NCBI GenBank assembly: GCA_030533445.1
Contig: CM060068.1
Span: 49,317,159 to 49,381,158, forward strand
From: Cyprinodon diabolis
Taxonomy: Eukaryota; Chordata; Actinopteri; Cyprinodontiformes; Cyprinodontidae
Length of the DNA stretch: 64,000 nucleotides
Reading direction: 5' to 3'
Numbering within the stretch: position 1 is the stretch's first letter; every line of letters begins with the position of its first letter. Below are positions 52,441 to 63,948 of this stretch, in pieces. The translations under genes and the position numbers were made by a program. The notes below the pieces were generated by a model that made no database searches, was not told where the DNA came from, and saw only the letters and a program-made list of their open reading frames with translations.

Positions 52441-52665
52441 ATTTAACTTTATTGATCTCACGTTGGAGAAATGTCCCTCTCTGTATTTAACCCATCACCT
52501 TGGGGAGCAGTGGGCTGCCATTGTGCGGCGCCCGGGGAGCAGTGTGGGGTTAAGGGTCTTGCTCAGGGACCCAGAGTGGCAGTCTGTAGGGATCGAACCG
52601 GGAACTTGCAACCTTCTCACAGCACAGAGCTCTGCTCTGACCACTAGGCCAACACTCCCCAGCGT
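52441..52665 (-). mobile_element. tRNA-derived SINE
   Basis: On the minus strand the head has an A box (TGGCCTAGTGGTC) and a B box (GGTTCGATCCC), spaced as in a tRNA, followed by a body shared with 59547-59754 and a 3' end with aataaag-like AT. It is a SINE and not a tRNA gene because the acceptor stem and the anticodon arm do not fold. Confidence 0.82.
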
Positions 52666-53262
52666 GATTGGATTTGTAGTGAGGAAATAAATGTATGTTT
52701 AGTCGTGACAGCAGGTATCCTAAGACTGAAAATGAGGCATAAGGTCACAAAAAAACTGGTTGTTCAGATGGGTTGGACTTTATTTCCTCATCCTTCTGTG
52801 TCAAATCCCCATAAAATCTCAATATGTCAAACTAACGATTTCAGACCAACAGATAATTTCAAGAGAAATAAAATTCTCCCGACAGACGCCTCATATCTCT
52901 ATGACCAACGACGCCGTTATTCATCCAACTGAGGAAACATTAATCTGAAGCAAAGGGACACCGACAGTAATCAAAAGGTTGCTAGGTTGAATCCTGTAAG
53001 TTGATTTTTTTCCTACAACCTCCCCCTGAGTTTGAACTGAATAAATCGGTTTGGACAGAAGTGACCAATTTGTTTGGAATCAACCCAACATTGTAGATTA
53101 AAGCTTAAACAAAAGTTTGCTCTGAGACCAACGCTCACTATTAAGTAGCTCCAACATGTTTTGCATATAAACACTCAGGTTTTTACAGGATTTTTCTGTT
53201 GTCAGTTGATTTTCCAACTGACTTAGATGCTCTGATGTCACTGAACTTTACACCATAGCAGG
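52666..53262. other. No gene recognised
   Basis: No exon or element ends. Confidence 0.4.
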
Positions 53263-53781
53263 GGCGGATCTAGAAAAATATTTATGGGGTGGCAAGGGGG
53301 GCGGCAGGAATTTCTGAGGGATGGCAACATATGGCATTTGTTTACACTGAATTTAATCACAGTTATCACAGTTTGGTGAGAATAGTATGTACAGTAGAGT
53401 CCTGCACGGGTCGTTTTTTACCAACATGCACCCGCCCAAACCCGTTAGGATGACTACCGAACCCAACCCGTCGCCCGCGGATCTCTTCAATTCAAATCCG
53501 ACCCCGACCCGACCCGTTGATATTTAAACCGCAACCCGACCCGTTAACACACCAAGTAATAGGCTATAGTACGCTGCGCTGCAGAACAGCGCCATTAACA
53601 CTGCAGCAGACGTGTACGCACTGACTGTGGCCTTTTTGGAGGGAAGCCCACACTGCCGGCAGGGCTTTAAGCTCTCAAGGGTGACCCCAGTGCCTGATTA
53701 ATAGAACATTTCTGATGTCCATAACAACACACAGGCATAAAAAAAAATCACCAACTACCCGCCCGCACTAAAAAAATATCC

Positions 53782-55525
53782 GCCCTGGTGTGCCGGGGTG
53801 CCTCGGGGCCTGTTGGGCTGGGGGTGGATATGGGCATTAACACCTATGGCAATGCTTACCCCCTCACGGGTTTGCACTCTGTAAATGGGGGAAGGGGAGG
53901 GAGGGGGAGTAGGAATGATCTCGGCCTGGATGTCTTCTGTCGCTTGTGTAGTGAGTAGCTTGACTGTTATTGTAGGGGAGGGATTAGATCTCCGAAGAGG
54001 GGGTGGGGGGTGGTGATAGTGGGAAGAAGATCTTGGAAGGGCTTCGGGTCTGGCTCCCTGTCTTGGTCCTGGTCCGTGCTGCCCCCTGGTGGGGCTTCGT
54101 CCTGGGTGGGGGCTCTGCGTGTTGCGCGTGGGCTGGCCAGCTGGGGTTGCCCCCCCCCCCTATTTATTTATTTATTTATTATTATTTTTATTTTTTTTAT
54201 TTATTTATTTTTTTTATTTTTTATTTTATTTTTTTTATTGGATGGACAGGACGGGGGGAGGGTGGTGGTGTTGGCTCTGTGCCCGGCTGGCTGGTGGGTC
54301 ATGCTGCCGCTCCCGTGCCCCCCGGGCTACGGTGGTGAAACTGGTGGGGCCCCCCTCTCTGGAGGGTCTCTCGGGGAACGGGGGTGCCTATTGGAGTCAG
54401 CAGGGGAGCTGGCTCCCTGGGAGTGCAGCAAGCACCCCAGTCCTTTGCCCCCCATCCCCGAAATCCTCCCTCTGCCTGCTCCATCACTCTGCCACACATG
54501 TAGGTTTTTGGGGAGGGGGTCGTTACTGGAGGGCCCCACCTTCTGATGACGTCCCCCACCCCAATTTGTGTTTTGCATTTTAGACACTTCAATCTACAAC
54601 ATTTTTACAACACACATCTATGTAGGGCATTTTCGGGGGTGGGGGTCAGGGCCACCGGGGGGGGCTTATTTTATGGGCCTCACCACGGTCGGCCTCCTTC
54701 ATCCCCTCTCGTATCTAGACATTGAGGGTTCAGGGTTGTCGAAGGGGGGGGTGTGCTGACACCGTCTATCTCCTGGAGGGGGGGTGGACTGTGCCGGACA
54801 CCCCCTCTTGGTACTCCCAAGTTTTAATTACATCTGAGAGCAACACGCAACAACACCACATTCGAGCGGGCGCAGGGAGGATCGGGGTCTTCTCACACCC
54901 CTGTTCTCCGGCTGCCGTCCGGAGTCTGGGGCCTGGAGGAAGAGCGAGCCACCTGGTCTCCTCTTGCATATTTATTTTAATTGTAATTATTAATTTATTA
55001 ATGAATTTATTTATTTACTTATTTATTTATTTTTTATTTTCATTTATTTTTCTTCCTCGGTGGGGGGGAGCGGTTGCGGGCGGGTCGGTGTCAGGTGTCC
55101 ACTGTCGCATTGTGGGGGCTCCTTTTTTTTTTTTTTTTTGGGGGGGGGGGGATTGGCATGTCGGTTTTCTCGGGGGGCGGGCGGGCCTGCTGGGTGAGGG
55201 TCCTGCTGGCGGCGCGGCGCTGGTGTGTGTTGGTCCGGGCGGTGTGTTGCGCCGACTGCGGTCTGCTCTTTCTTTTCATCTTTTGTCCTTTTTTTTTTCT
55301 TTTTCCTTTTTCTTCTTCTGTTTTTCTGCTCTACTTACATGCAGTGTCAATATAAACTGTAAAACTCCCTGCATAATTATAATAAAGCAATTTATATGCA
55401 TGAAACAAGTGGAGCAGTATGGCAATTGCCATACTGCTACACTTGTGAAAGTAAAATCTGTTGGGATCCTTTTGGCATCAAGACAATTATTCTTATTGCC
55501 ACCTTGCCAGACAGGACACTGTAAA
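53782..55525 (+). mobile_element. Retroposon with hairpin-bearing 3' end
   Basis: Flanked by aaaaaaatatccgccc duplicates (about 53766-53781 and 55526-55541) with a poly-A before the right one. It holds GC-rich and T-rich tracts without RT motifs, so it is a LINE 3' UTR or non-autonomous family. The last 200 bp are shared with 17169-17362. Long frames here (for example 54722-55609) are low-complexity. Confidence 0.7.
55405..55446. repeat. Palindromic hairpin in the retroposon tail
   Basis: A perfect 26-nt palindrome (55413-55438, centre ggcaattgcc) lies in a 42-nt inverted repeat with one mismatch. Confidence 0.9.
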
Positions 55526-55659
55526 AAAAAAAAAATATCCGCCCGACCCCCGACTCGTTTATTTTTATTTATGTATTTTTCACCCGCAAAAGAGCATTTT
55601 AGTGGGTGACCCGTCGGGACGAGCGGGTACCCGACCTATTGCAGGACTCTAATGTACAG

Positions 55660-56093
55660 TAAGTGTTTCATGTGAAACAGTTCATATTAGTAATACATCG
55701 TACAATGTGATCTAATAGGAGATAGAAGAATGATAACACTACTTCTAGAGGGGCCTTATCACAGGTATGAAGGTAAGACACAGGTGCTGAGGTGCAGATG
55801 TGTGAGATTGACTGTCAGAGAGGCAGCTTTGCAGCATTTGACCAAGAAGAAACTATAGAAAGAAAAAGTTTCCCATCATAGATCTATGGACTGAGCTGCA
55901 CTACAGTGAGCAGAACTACACAGTAGAAATAAATGGGTCAAGGCACCAAACAAGGTACCAGACATCCATGTAATGTTTACTCTGAACACACATTTACCCC
56001 ATTTGTTCCTCAGGAACTTGACATACAGCAGTTACGGCAACATGAAAGGGACATTTCATGCATGTAGATATGCTGTAGATAGAGCTGTATATG
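55660..56093. other. No gene recognised
   Basis: Interior of the outer hAT-type element; no coding motif. Confidence 0.4.
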
Positions 56094-56571
56094 GAGGACC
56101 GACTCGGCCATATTTAAAAATAAATACGGAAATAAATAAATGCTCAATAAATAAATAAGCATACAATTAATTGCCACCAAAATGCAATCAAAAAATAAAT
56201 GTAAGTAGAAATTATATTATAAGGGCAGGCAGAAATAAATAGCGGCGAAGAAATAACAAGGGGAAAAAAATACAAAGGAAGAATAAAACAGAAAAAAATA
56301 ACATGCACATAAATAAATACTTAGAAATATAAGTAATTAAAAAATAAAGTTGAAGATTATAAATGACAAAAAACTACATATGGTAAATATTACAAAGGCA
56401 AAGGCTAATTAAAAGAGTTATATACATTTATGTCTCACTGTATAATTTAATTTCTACTTACATTTATTTGTTGTTTGTATTTTTGGTGGCAATTATTTGT
56501 ATGCTTATTTATTTATTGAGCATTTATTTATTTCTGTATTTATTTTTAAATATGGCAGAGTTGGTCCTCCA
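56094..56571. mobile_element. MITE with ~125-bp terminal inverted repeats
   Basis: Ends tggaggaccgactcggcca and (reversed) tggaggaccaactctgcca; the arms go on through aataaataaatgctcaataa. No clear duplication, so superfamily open. Confidence 0.8.
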
Positions 56572-57216
56572 TCAGATTTTCTCAGGTGCCAAAGCAAAAT
56601 GTAGCAGCTCTGTAAAGGCTCAGCAGAGAGCAAACATAAAGTTAACATGACTATAACAGCTGAATGCAGTGATTTCCATGCTGCTCAGCAAAACGCTTCA
56701 CAACTTTATTTAGATCCAAAGCCTTTGTGCGTTTTGATTTGAGTTCAACCAAACTTGATCGTCTCTTTCTGTCATAGTTGACTGAAAATATGTCTTTATG
56801 AGCCTGAGACATCAGGCCTAACTAACATCATAGATAGAGAAATAACGTTCTGCAGCCTGATTTTTATCATCTGTAAATCAGCATTGCAGCTATGCTAGCA
56901 ACATTGAGCTTTCATTATGATTTCATTTCTCCATAGATAGTTAATCAGTTTTTACCTGTTTCATCCCGTGTCTCCTCTCTCCATGACCCCTGGCTCCCTC
57001 GCTTTGCCTCATTCGGTTTTCAAAACAATCAGTCTCAGTCGCTCTCTGTCATCTCGTGCTGCATTCACTGCAGTCCGACATTAGAAATCAGCGGTCGTAA
57101 TTCTCAAATTATCCATAATTTATAAGCCTCGCCACCCCTACCGCCAACTGGGGTGGCAGCAGGGGTGGCAAGGCTGTCATTTAGGGGGGCATTTTCCCCC
57201 CTATGCCACCCCAGCA
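56572..57216. other. No gene recognised
   Basis: No exons seen. The right 100 bp carries GGGTGGCA-type subterminal repeats of the hAT end. Confidence 0.4.
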
Positions 57217-57258
57217 GATCCGCCTATGCCCCATATAACTATGGGGCATAGGCGGATC
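57217..57258. repeat. Head-to-head hAT termini
   Basis: Two perfect 18-bp arms (gatccgcctatgccccat and its reverse complement) separated by ataact. Confidence 0.92.
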
Positions 57259-57650
57259 TACAAAAAATAATATAAAAAATTCAGATGTAGATCAAAAAAA
57301 TCTTAATTTCCTTGAATTCAAATTGTCTCTGATTAATCTACCACCACAGGACTTAACTAATGGAGTTAAGTTTGCCAAGAAGTTCTTAGATTGATCCAAA
57401 ATACCAAACGGTGTCTAAATAACTAATCCTTTGATGAACTGAATCTGGATGGGATATCCAGACTCACCCAATGACTCTCCTGGTACCTGGCCAAAGTACG
57501 CAAAGATTGATCAACATGCCTGAAAAGAAAAAAAAAGTAATCTCTATTTCTGTGAATAACTTGAATTCAGAATTACAAGACAAATAATAAGGTTTTCTAA
57601 CCCTTCCATCCCATAACTGCATGTTCCTGGTGTCCATTTCTGTCTTTCAG
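57259..57650. other. No gene recognised
   Basis: AT-rich, upstream of the damaged C1q exons; contains a polypyrimidine tract before 57651. I looked for copies of the 84-nt stalk exons and saw none. Confidence 0.45.
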
Positions 57651-58066
57651 TGAAGCGACTGGCTTTCTCAGCATCTTTGTTGGCTTCAGGTTCAGCAAAC
57701 ATTGGACCGTTTAATACACACATAACTCTGGTCTTCAGGCACATTGTCACCAACATCGGGAATGCCTACAACCCAAACACAGGTGCCCCTGTGTTATTTC
57801 TAAAAATAGATGTAATGAAGAGAGGCATTCTTTCTGTGATGTAATGCTCCGCAGGGATGTTCACGGCACCAGTGAAGGGAGTTTATCACTTTGAGTTCCA
57901 CACATATGGACCTGGAAATCCTGAAAATCCTACGACTGCTGCATTATTCAAGAATGAACAGCAGATCTTTACCACCTATGAATTCCAGACCACTGATGGC
58001 CACACCGCTTCTAATAGCGGCACACTGCTCTTACATGCTGGAGATGTTGTATTTCTGCGTATGTAG
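57651..58066 (+). pseudogene. Second C1q gene, last two exons, truncated
   Basis: Exon 57651-57782 (132 nt, phase 1, KRLAFSASLLASGSANIGPF) and exon from 57855 (MFTAPVKGVYHFEFHTYGPG to GDVVFLRM) match exons 4 and 5 of the gene at 15047 in length and splice sites. The last exon stops at TAG 58064-58066; compared with the intact gene a 33-bp stretch is replaced by 4 bp, and the final strand FSGHLLFT is still readable out of frame up to 58108. Losing the last C1q strand should prevent folding. No signal peptide or stalk exons are found upstream, so it is either a partial duplicate or a gene that extends through transposons. Confidence 0.85.
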
Positions 58067-58108
58067 TCATCATACAACTTTCAGTGGTCATCTACTTTTC
58101 ACCATGTA

Positions 58109-58546
58109 GGCGTCTAACAGAACTTAATCCAATAGGATTTAATCTAACAAGATTTAATATAAGATGATTCCATCTAACAGGATTGGTTTTAATCCAGATA
58201 CATGACAGAAACAAGCTGCCATCTGATAAATTACAGCCATCTCTGTGGAAATGACTGGTATTAGAAAACAGCCGCACAAATTGTTGTTTTTCATGTAAAG
58301 TTGATTCCATTTTGGTTTCAATTTGATTTTAATTCTACTACAGCCTTATTATGGATTTATCGGTACCATAGAGAGGTAGAATAAATGTGTGAATGAGAGG
58401 AGTGGAGCCATGGGGTCACAGGAAGACAAAAAGATGAAGGGTTTTGGAAAAGAGGTAAGGAAAGATGTCCAAGGATGTTGGAATGAGGGAAGAAAGGCGT
58501 GAGGTGCTAGAAGAATATCAATGAAAGATGGTGGTGAGACCTTTCA
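58109..58546. other. No gene recognised
   Basis: 3' flank of the damaged C1q copy; taatctaacaagattt repeats at 58120-58190 only. Confidence 0.4.
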
Positions 58547-59165
58547 TGATCACTGAAGGCTGGCTTGATTGCTCATTCCACTCACCTGTTTAACTCTGCC
58601 CGGTTTTTCATTACCGCTCATCTGATCCACCTGTTTCCAACTCCTATATATGCTGTGTGTTTTCTAGCTACCACTGCCAGATTATTCAAGCGTTTCTGTG
58701 TGAGTAACTCTAGCGTTCTGATCTTGGTTCTGTTTCTGCCCTGTGGATCCCGAGTTTTGCTTTGCCCCTGTCTGCTCTGTTTATCTGCTCTGTTCTGGAC
58801 TATATTCCTGGTTTCCGCTGGTTTATCGAACCTGGACTGTGCTACTGACCTCGGCTTGGATTCCCCTTCTGTACCTCATCGGTCTCTGATCTTCTGGTTC
58901 GTAAACTTGGTTCTGCTACGACTTTGGATGTTCTCTCATTGGCACTGTGGCTCCTCGGCGTCGGCTGTCTTCTGCTCATCACTCGGAGCTTCAGGGGCGG
59001 CGCCCTCTGCAAGCTGAGGACATCTCCATCTCGGATTCATCTCCTTCCTCTGGGGATCGACTGAACTCTGAACCAGAGGATATGGTTTATCCGCTCCAGC
59101 TGACGAGCAGCCGCACGCTGAGTGTTCAATAAAGACTTTTTGAACTCATCCAGACCTGTTTGTTT
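58547..59165 (+). mobile_element. Putative LTR
   Basis: Begins near catgatcactgaaggc, has TATATA at 58645-58652 and AATAAA at 59130-59135, the layout of a gypsy-like LTR. The sequence after it (59166-59420) may be leader or gag. Ends and duplication not determined. Confidence 0.5.
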
Positions 59166-59546
59166 TGAATACTGGATCCAAGATTTCGAGCATCTGAAAA
59201 GACTAGCCATGAAGTCTGGTTTAGAGGCAGAGCTGGAGGTGGCAGAGATGACGATTGATAGAATCCGTAATGAGGATGCTTGGATGTGCTTAAAGGAGAA
59301 CCTCAGCTGGAACAGGAGGAGGCCTGGAGGAGGAGGCTCATGGATGGAGCTAAATAGGACATGAAGCATGAAGCTAGCTGGTCTGACAGAAGAGATGCAG
59401 AAGATCAGGTTAGACGGAGTCAGATGACTCATTGTGGAGAGTAATGTAAGGGAAAAGCTGAAGATTTATTCACCCAAACATGCAGGAACCTTTAACCCTA
59501 AAGGCCAAAGTTCTCAGACTCTACGCTACTCTAACCCTAATATAAA
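59166..59546. other. Possible LTR-element leader, no gene
   Basis: A short frame 59122-59364 (FEHLKRLAMKSGLEAELEVA) is helical and may be a Gag start; too little to call. Confidence 0.35.
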
Positions 59547-59754
59547 AGTGATGGCCTAGTGCTTAGAGCAGTGCACTTGTTCTCTGAGAAGGTTGCAAGC
59601 ACCCAGTTCAAACCCACAGCCTGCACTCTGGGTCCCTGAGCAAGACCCTTAACCCCACCCTGCTCCCCGGGCGCTGCACAATGGCAGCCCACTGCTCCCC
59701 AAGGGGAAGGGTCATATGCAGAGGTAAATTTCTCCAGATTAATAAACTTCAATG
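59547..59754 (+). mobile_element. tRNA-derived SINE, second copy
   Basis: A box tggcctagtgcttagagc and degraded B box agttcaaaccc, then the same body (cctgagcaagacccttaacc) as the minus-strand copy at 52441-52665. Confidence 0.82.
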
Positions 59755-60844
59755 AATTACAGAAAACAACTGTATAGATAAAGATGAGAGATTAGTTGAG
59801 GCAACAAATGCAAAATCCAACAATATTTAAATTTGTATTCAATTAGCTCAACCCAATAATATGGGAAGAATTAACAGCATTCACCAGCAGCAGATAAATA
59901 ATTAGTTATACAACAAGAGATAGATGAGTGAAAGGAAAGCCGACCAAAAAATTAATTATAATTAATAGTAAATTATATTTAACTATGTTTTTAGAACAAT
60001 TTATTCTTACCTTTAATTTAATTTATTGATTTATTTGACAGGGACAGTGTACATTAAAAAGCATCCCTGCAAATGCACCAGATTTAGCCAAAGGCGTTTT
60101 TTCATCTGTTTTCCCTGGAAAGATCTTAAAACTGTCTTCCTAAAAAAAACACAGCAGTAAGCGTTCTACAATAAAAAATACAAATATAAGAAATAAAAAC
60201 AGCTATAACTCCTTTGATTAGAGCAGCAGATAAAAACGATTTAAAATATAAAACATGGATTATTATTTATTATTAATATTATAATTAGAGGTGTAAATCC
60301 CTCTCTGGTGGAAGAATCCTGGCCCATATTGGCAAAGACGACTAGATCTAGAGATGATTTCAGTTTAAGAAAATTTGTAGAATTCCTCAAATTCTAAAAT
60401 AAATGTAAAATCATTAAGGGAGCACTCTGACTTCAGAGAGGCAGGGACCAATTATAAATTTAATAAAGAGGACTTTTAGTGACTTCCAGTGTCACCCTTT
60501 AAAAAAACCTTTCAGCACTAATATATAACATCTTCGACCACCAGATGGAGTCAGACACTTTATTTATTTTCCAAACCTTCATTTTCACTTCAGGATCATC
60601 CTCTATATTTCTTTACACAAAACAATAATCCACTGTTACAATAATCCACGGCTATAGACATTGATCAACAGTCATGTGTTCAATTTTTCTTTGAAATATT
60701 TTGCTTTTTTAAAAAATACAAAAAATGCTACATTTGCTGGAAAAATTATGATGAGGATATGAATTAATGAATTAATAAATGTGTGACAGTAAAATTCTAT
60801 CTTAGTCAAAGGAAGAGATTTCCAGAGTTTTGCTATCATGGAAT
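59755..60844. other. Repeat-rich, no gene
   Basis: The segment 60010-60190 (tttatttgacagggacagtg ... gcaccagatttagcc) is a common fish interspersed repeat that I cannot classify. The rest is AT-rich. Confidence 0.45.
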
Positions 60845-62298
60845 TAAATTCTATTCAGTTTATTTCTATGGTGCCAAATCACATCATGTCATCTCAAGGG
60901 ATTTACAGAGACAGTTCAACCAGATCATCCAGTCAGATTGATTCAAAGTTTTCTATCTAAGGAAAACCAGCTGATTGCATCGACTCATTGACTCTTCAGC
61001 AATCCCTCACACTAAGCATGCTTGTAGAGACAGTGGAGAGGAAAAACTCCCTTTGAACAGGAAGAAACCTCCAGCAGAACCAGGCTCAGTGTGAGCGGCC
61101 ATCTGCTGAGGCCCACTGGGGTTCAAGGAGACAGAAGCAGACATAGAAAAAGAAGCATAGATACAAAAGGCAACTGTCAACCAGCTCCACAGGCGGCCCC
61201 GTCCAGGAAACACACAGCCAGGCAGACGAGCTCCGAGCCAGCTCCCATGTCAGAGGATGAAGAGAGCACATCCAGTTAGTCACAGTCAGAGAAACAGGAC
61301 TACACTGGAAAACAGGCCGATCTCCAACATCTAGAAACAAAGGTGTTGATGGCAGCAGCACAGCTGATATTTCTCTCCAGGATGGAGTCACAGCCAAAGA
61401 GGAACAGACCAGATGAAGCTACTATGAGAAAAAGCAGAGAGAGCAGAACGTTAGAGATTGAACTAATAGATTCTGCAGAGTGGGAGAATAGAGATAGAAT
61501 GAAGCAGAATGATGAAAAAGGGGTCCCTATGTCCTCCAGCAGTCTAAGCCTATAGCAGCAGAACTATAGAGATAGATCAGGATAACCTGAGCCACTCTAA
61601 CTAGAAGCTTTATCAAAAAGGAAAGTTTTAAGCCTAGTCTTAAAAGTAGACAGGGTGTCTGCCTCATGGACTAAAACTGGTAGTTGGTTCCACAGGAGAG
61701 GAGCCTGATAACTAAAAGATCTGCCTCCCATTCTACTTTTAGAAGTTCTAGGAACCACTAGTAAACCTGCAGATTGAGAGCGAAGTGCTCTGTTAGGAAC
61801 ATAAGGAACAATCAGATCTCTGATATCAGATGGAGCTTGGCCATTTAAGGCTTTATATGTGAGAAGGAGGATTTGAAATTCTATTCTGGATTTAACAGGA
61901 AGCCAATGAAGAGAAGCCAGGATAGGAGAGATATGATCTCTCTTTTTCATTTCCATCAGAACTCTGGCTGCAGCATTTTGGATCAGCTGAAGGCTTTTAA
62001 CTACAGTTTGTGGACTTCCTGATAGTAAAGAATTACAATAGTCCAGCCTTGAAGTAACAAATGCATGGACTAGTTTCTCAGCATCACCCCTGGACAGGAG
62101 ATTGCTCATTTTAGCAATATTCCTCAGATGAAAGAAGGAAATTCTAGAAACCTCTTTGATCTGGGATTTAAATGACAGGTCCTGATCAAAAATCTAATCA
62201 GCTAATCAGCTTCTTTTTCAGAGACTCTGGTCCAAAGACTATAACTTCTGTTTTGTCTGCATTCAGAAGCAGAAAGTTAAGAGTCATCCAGGACTTCT
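60845..62298 (-). mobile_element. L2 LINE 3' part
   Basis: 3' UTR (61000-61590) and C-terminal ORF2 (61597-62109), then a short deletion near 62195 and an abrupt end at 62298 next to Rex3. Same orientation as the full-length copy. Confidence 0.88.
61597..62109 (-). pseudogene. L2 ORF2 C-terminal fragment
   Basis: 170 residues after the RT (RLDYCNSLLSG, LHWLPVKSRIEFQILLLTYK, IRDLIVPYVPNRALRSQ). No catalytic part. Its end FLFDKASS is the same as in the 50919 copy. Confidence 0.88.
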
Positions 62299-63948
62299 GC
62301 AGCCCCCCTTTTCAGCCACAGCAGCCACAGGCAAGTCACATAGAAGCCACCAGAGGTGCGTGGGAATTGTTTGAGAGGCCATGGAGAAAGACTTCCCTAC
62401 AGCTTCGAAGCGATTCTGGTCCACAATCCAGCATTTCACGAGGGGGAAGCAGTGCAGTACCAACACTATTTATAGTGGGGGGTGGTGTGCTGCTGACCTT
62501 AACTCGGGACGTCGTATGTCGTTGGGCGGAGTACTTCTAAGACCTCCTTAATCCCACTAACACGTCTTCCATTGAGGAAGCAGAGCCTGAAGGCTCCGGC
62601 TTGGGTCCTCCCATCTCTGGTGCTGAAGTCACTGATGTGGTAAAAAGCTCCTGGGTGGCAGGGCTCCAGGGGGGGATGAGATTCGCCCTGAGTACCTTAA
62701 GGCTCTGGATGTTGTGGGGCTGTGTTGGTTAACGCTGCAACATTGCGTGGACATCAGGGGCCTGGATTGGCAGACTGGGGTGGTGGTCCCTCTATTTAAA
62801 AAAGGGGACCAGAGGGTGTGTTCCAACTATAGAGGAATCACACTCTTAAGCCTCCCTGGCCAGGTCTATTCCGGGGTTCTGGAAAGGAGGGGCCGTCGGA
62901 TAGTCGAATCTCAGATTCAGGAGGAGCAGTGTGGTTTTTGTCCTGGCCGTGGAACACTGGATCAGCTCTACACCCTCAGCAGGTTTCTGGAGGGTGCATG
63001 GGGGTTTGCCCAACCAGTCTACATGTGTTTTGTGGATCTGGAGAAGGCTTTCGACGGTGTCCCTAGGGGGGTCCTGTGGGGGGTACGCTGGGCGTTTGGA
63101 GTACCGGACCATTTAATAGGGGCTGTTAGGTCTCTGTATGACCGGTGTCAGAGCCTGACTCGTTTGGACTCGTTTCCGGTGAGGGTTGGACTCCGCCAGG
63201 GCTGCCCTTTGTCACCGATTCTGTTCATTACCTTCATGGACAGAATATCTAGGCGCAGCCAAGGTGTTGAGGGGATCTGTTTTGGTGGCCTTAGGATTGC
63301 ATCTCTGTTATTCACAGATGATGTGGTTCTATTGGCTTCATCAGGGCGTGATCTACAGCTCTCACTGGAGCAGTTCGCAGCCGAGTGTGAAGCAGCCGGA
63401 ATGAGGATCAGTGCCTCCAAATCCAAGACTATGGTCTTGAGCCGGAAAAGGGTAGAGTGCCTTCTCCGGGTTGGGGAGGATATACTGCCCCTAGTGGAGG
63501 AGTTTAAGTATCTTGGGGTCTTGTTCACAAATGAGGGGAAGATGGAGCGGGAGATCGATAGGTGGATTGGTGCGGCATCTGCTGTGAAGCGCTTGCTGTA
63601 CCGGTCTGTTGTGGTGAAGAGAGAGCTGAGCCAAAAAGCAAAGCTCTCGATTTACCAGTTGATCTACGTTCCTACCCTCATCTATGGTCATGAGCTTTGG
63701 GTCATGACCGAAAGAACGAGGTCTGGATACAAGCGGCTGAAATTAGTTTTCTCCATAGTGTGTCTGGGCTCTTCCTTAGAGATAGGGGGAGGAGCTCAAT
63801 CATCTGGGGAGAACTCAGAGTACAGCCGCTACTCCTCCACATCGAGAGGAGCCGGTTGAGGTCTGATTAGGATGCCTCCTGGACGTCTCCCTGGTGAGGT
63901 GTTACAGGCGCGTCCCACTGAAAGGAGGCCAAGGCGGAGACCCAGGAC
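62299..63948 (+). mobile_element. Rex3 (RTE-clade) LINE, 3' truncated
   Basis: Contains both sites used by the published degenerate Rex3 primers as I recall them (62768-62787 and 63197-63217). It stops at 63948, before the end of ORF2, where unrelated sequence follows to the window edge. Confidence 0.9.
62714..63859 (+). pseudogene. Rex3 reverse transcriptase
   Basis: Motifs in order: VVVPLFKKGDQRVCSNYRGI, EEQCGFCPGRGTLDQLY, VDLEKAFDGVPRG with the first Asp, VGLRQGCPLSPILFI and LLFTDDVVLLAS, then EEFKYLGVLF and the thumb. The active site reads FTDD where other Rex3 copies have FADD. A slip after TERTRSGYK shifts the frame and the C-terminus is lost, and the endonuclease is absent. Rex3 elements move by target-primed reverse transcription; this copy cannot. 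Confidence 0.88.

Larger units (their letters stand above)
53395..55651. mobile_element. hAT-type element with perfect 8-bp TSD
   Basis: Termini are tagagtcctgca and tgcaggactcta, flanked by atgtacag (53387-53394 and 55652-55659). The ends contain cacccg/acccgacc motifs. No transposase, so non-autonomous. About 1.7 kb of its length is an inserted retroposon. Confidence 0.92.
53263..57234. mobile_element. Possible outer hAT-type element
   Basis: Left end gcaggggcggatctag and right end cagatccgcctatgcc are inverted, the terminus of a common vertebrate hAT group; near both ends lie GGGTGGCA-type motifs. No 8-bp duplication can be shown, and the right end abuts an inverted copy of itself. Confidence 0.5.

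Noticed and set aside
52441..52665. True tRNA gene
   Set aside because: A and B boxes are present but cloverleaf pairing is not, and a related copy exists at 59547 with the same non-tRNA body.
54003..55609. Frames of 100-295 residues with poly-G, poly-Y/F/L runs
   Set aside because: They come from GC- and T-rich low-complexity tracts in a retroposon and have no motif or start support.
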